Under the pieces are notes generated by a model. That model was not told where the DNA came from. It did not search any database and was given only the letters and a program-made list of their open reading frames with translations. Below are positions 13,626-13,674 of a DNA stretch of 13,674 nucleotides, in pieces (within the stretch, counting starts at the first letter, position 1; every line of letters starts with the position of its first letter). Location: positions 1-13,674 of the forward strand of contig JBFLYA010000102.1 in assembly GCA_040757115.1 (NCBI GenBank). Reading direction: 5' to 3'. A program made the translations under genes and the position numbers. Origin of the DNA: a bacterium. GTDB taxonomy: Bacteria > UBA9089 > CG2-30-40-21 > SBAY01.

Positions 13626-13674
13626 TTATAGTTTAGGGTTTATAGTGTATAGTTTATAGTGTATAGTGTATAGT
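13626..13674 (+). repeat. Tandem heptamer array at the right edge
   Basis: Seven consecutive 7-base units run to the last base: TTATAGT, TTAGGGT, TTATAGT, GTATAGT, TTATAGT, GTATAGT, GTATAGT. The units are phase-perfect with substitutions only. The array is cut by the window edge, so its true length is unknown. It lies about 120 bases upstream of the nifV-like gene. Confidence 0.85.

Noticed and set aside
1-13674. Sigma-54 (-24/-12) promoters near rpoN or other genes
   Set aside because: TGGCAC words exist (for example near 3892 and 7012), but none has a GC-type -12 box at correct spacing upstream of a gene.

Overview
The window is AT-rich bacterial DNA with a good gene-sized coding load on both strands, mostly the minus strand. 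Shine-Dalgarno (SD) sequences are strong (GGAGG) and several promoters are close to the sigma-70 consensus. No rRNA, tRNA, CRISPR array or intact transposase was seen. The gene mix (pyruvate phosphate dikinase, a NifV-type citramalate/homocitrate-like synthase, sigma-54, BioF, secreted FG-GAP propeller, Wzx-type flippase) and intergenic gaps full of short-word palindromic repeats fit an anaerobic Gram-negative-type bacterium, probably from a poorly cultured lineage. No lineage can be assigned from the sequence alone.

Layout. 1-144: an ambiguous open stretch cut by the left edge. 156-1280 (-): an unrecognised ~374-residue protein with an acidic linker. 1363-4020 (-): ppdK. 4036-4156: a compact divergent promoter region with two exact TTGACA-N17-TATAAT promoters, one for ppdK (normal leader) and one for pgsA whose predicted transcription start falls on the start codon (leaderless). 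4157-4747 (+): pgsA. 4768-6207 (-): a secreted protein with an Fn3-like domain and seven FG-GAP/VCBS repeats. 6208-6916: 709 bases without an intact gene, made of nested and abutting palindromic units bounded by a GTAACTATTCA-like motif, with the decayed N-terminal part of a GxxExxY-family gene inside. 6917-8086 (-): bioF. 8037-8378 (-): the C-terminal remnant of a class I SAM methyltransferase. 8396-8508: a 113-base palindromic element. 8519-9007 (-): an MNT-type nucleotidyltransferase that seems truncated and has no HEPN partner. 9192-10622 (-): polysaccharide flippase with its own promoter. 10688-12097 (-): rpoN. 12241-13494 (-): NifV/homocitrate-synthase-like enzyme. 13626-13674: an array of 7-base repeats running off the right edge.

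How it fits together. The housekeeping genes (ppdK, pgsA, bioF, rpoN, nifV-like) are intact and do not form one pathway. The notable biology is in the gaps. A short motif, consensus GTAACYRYTYA, occurs nine times. It bounds four palindromic units between 6304 and 6920, supplies the stop codons of both pgsA and bioF, and marks the exact point where methyltransferase similarity breaks off. Each gap carries a different low-complexity word family (GTGAATTGTGAATGG, CACCGCAGAGACGC, CCACAGATGGACAC, GGAGATAAGGAGATA, GAGTATTAGAGTG, TTATAGTGTATAG), generally arranged as inverted repeats. This looks like a mobile or recombinogenic repeat system that accretes in gaps, trims gene ends and leaves gene remnants behind.
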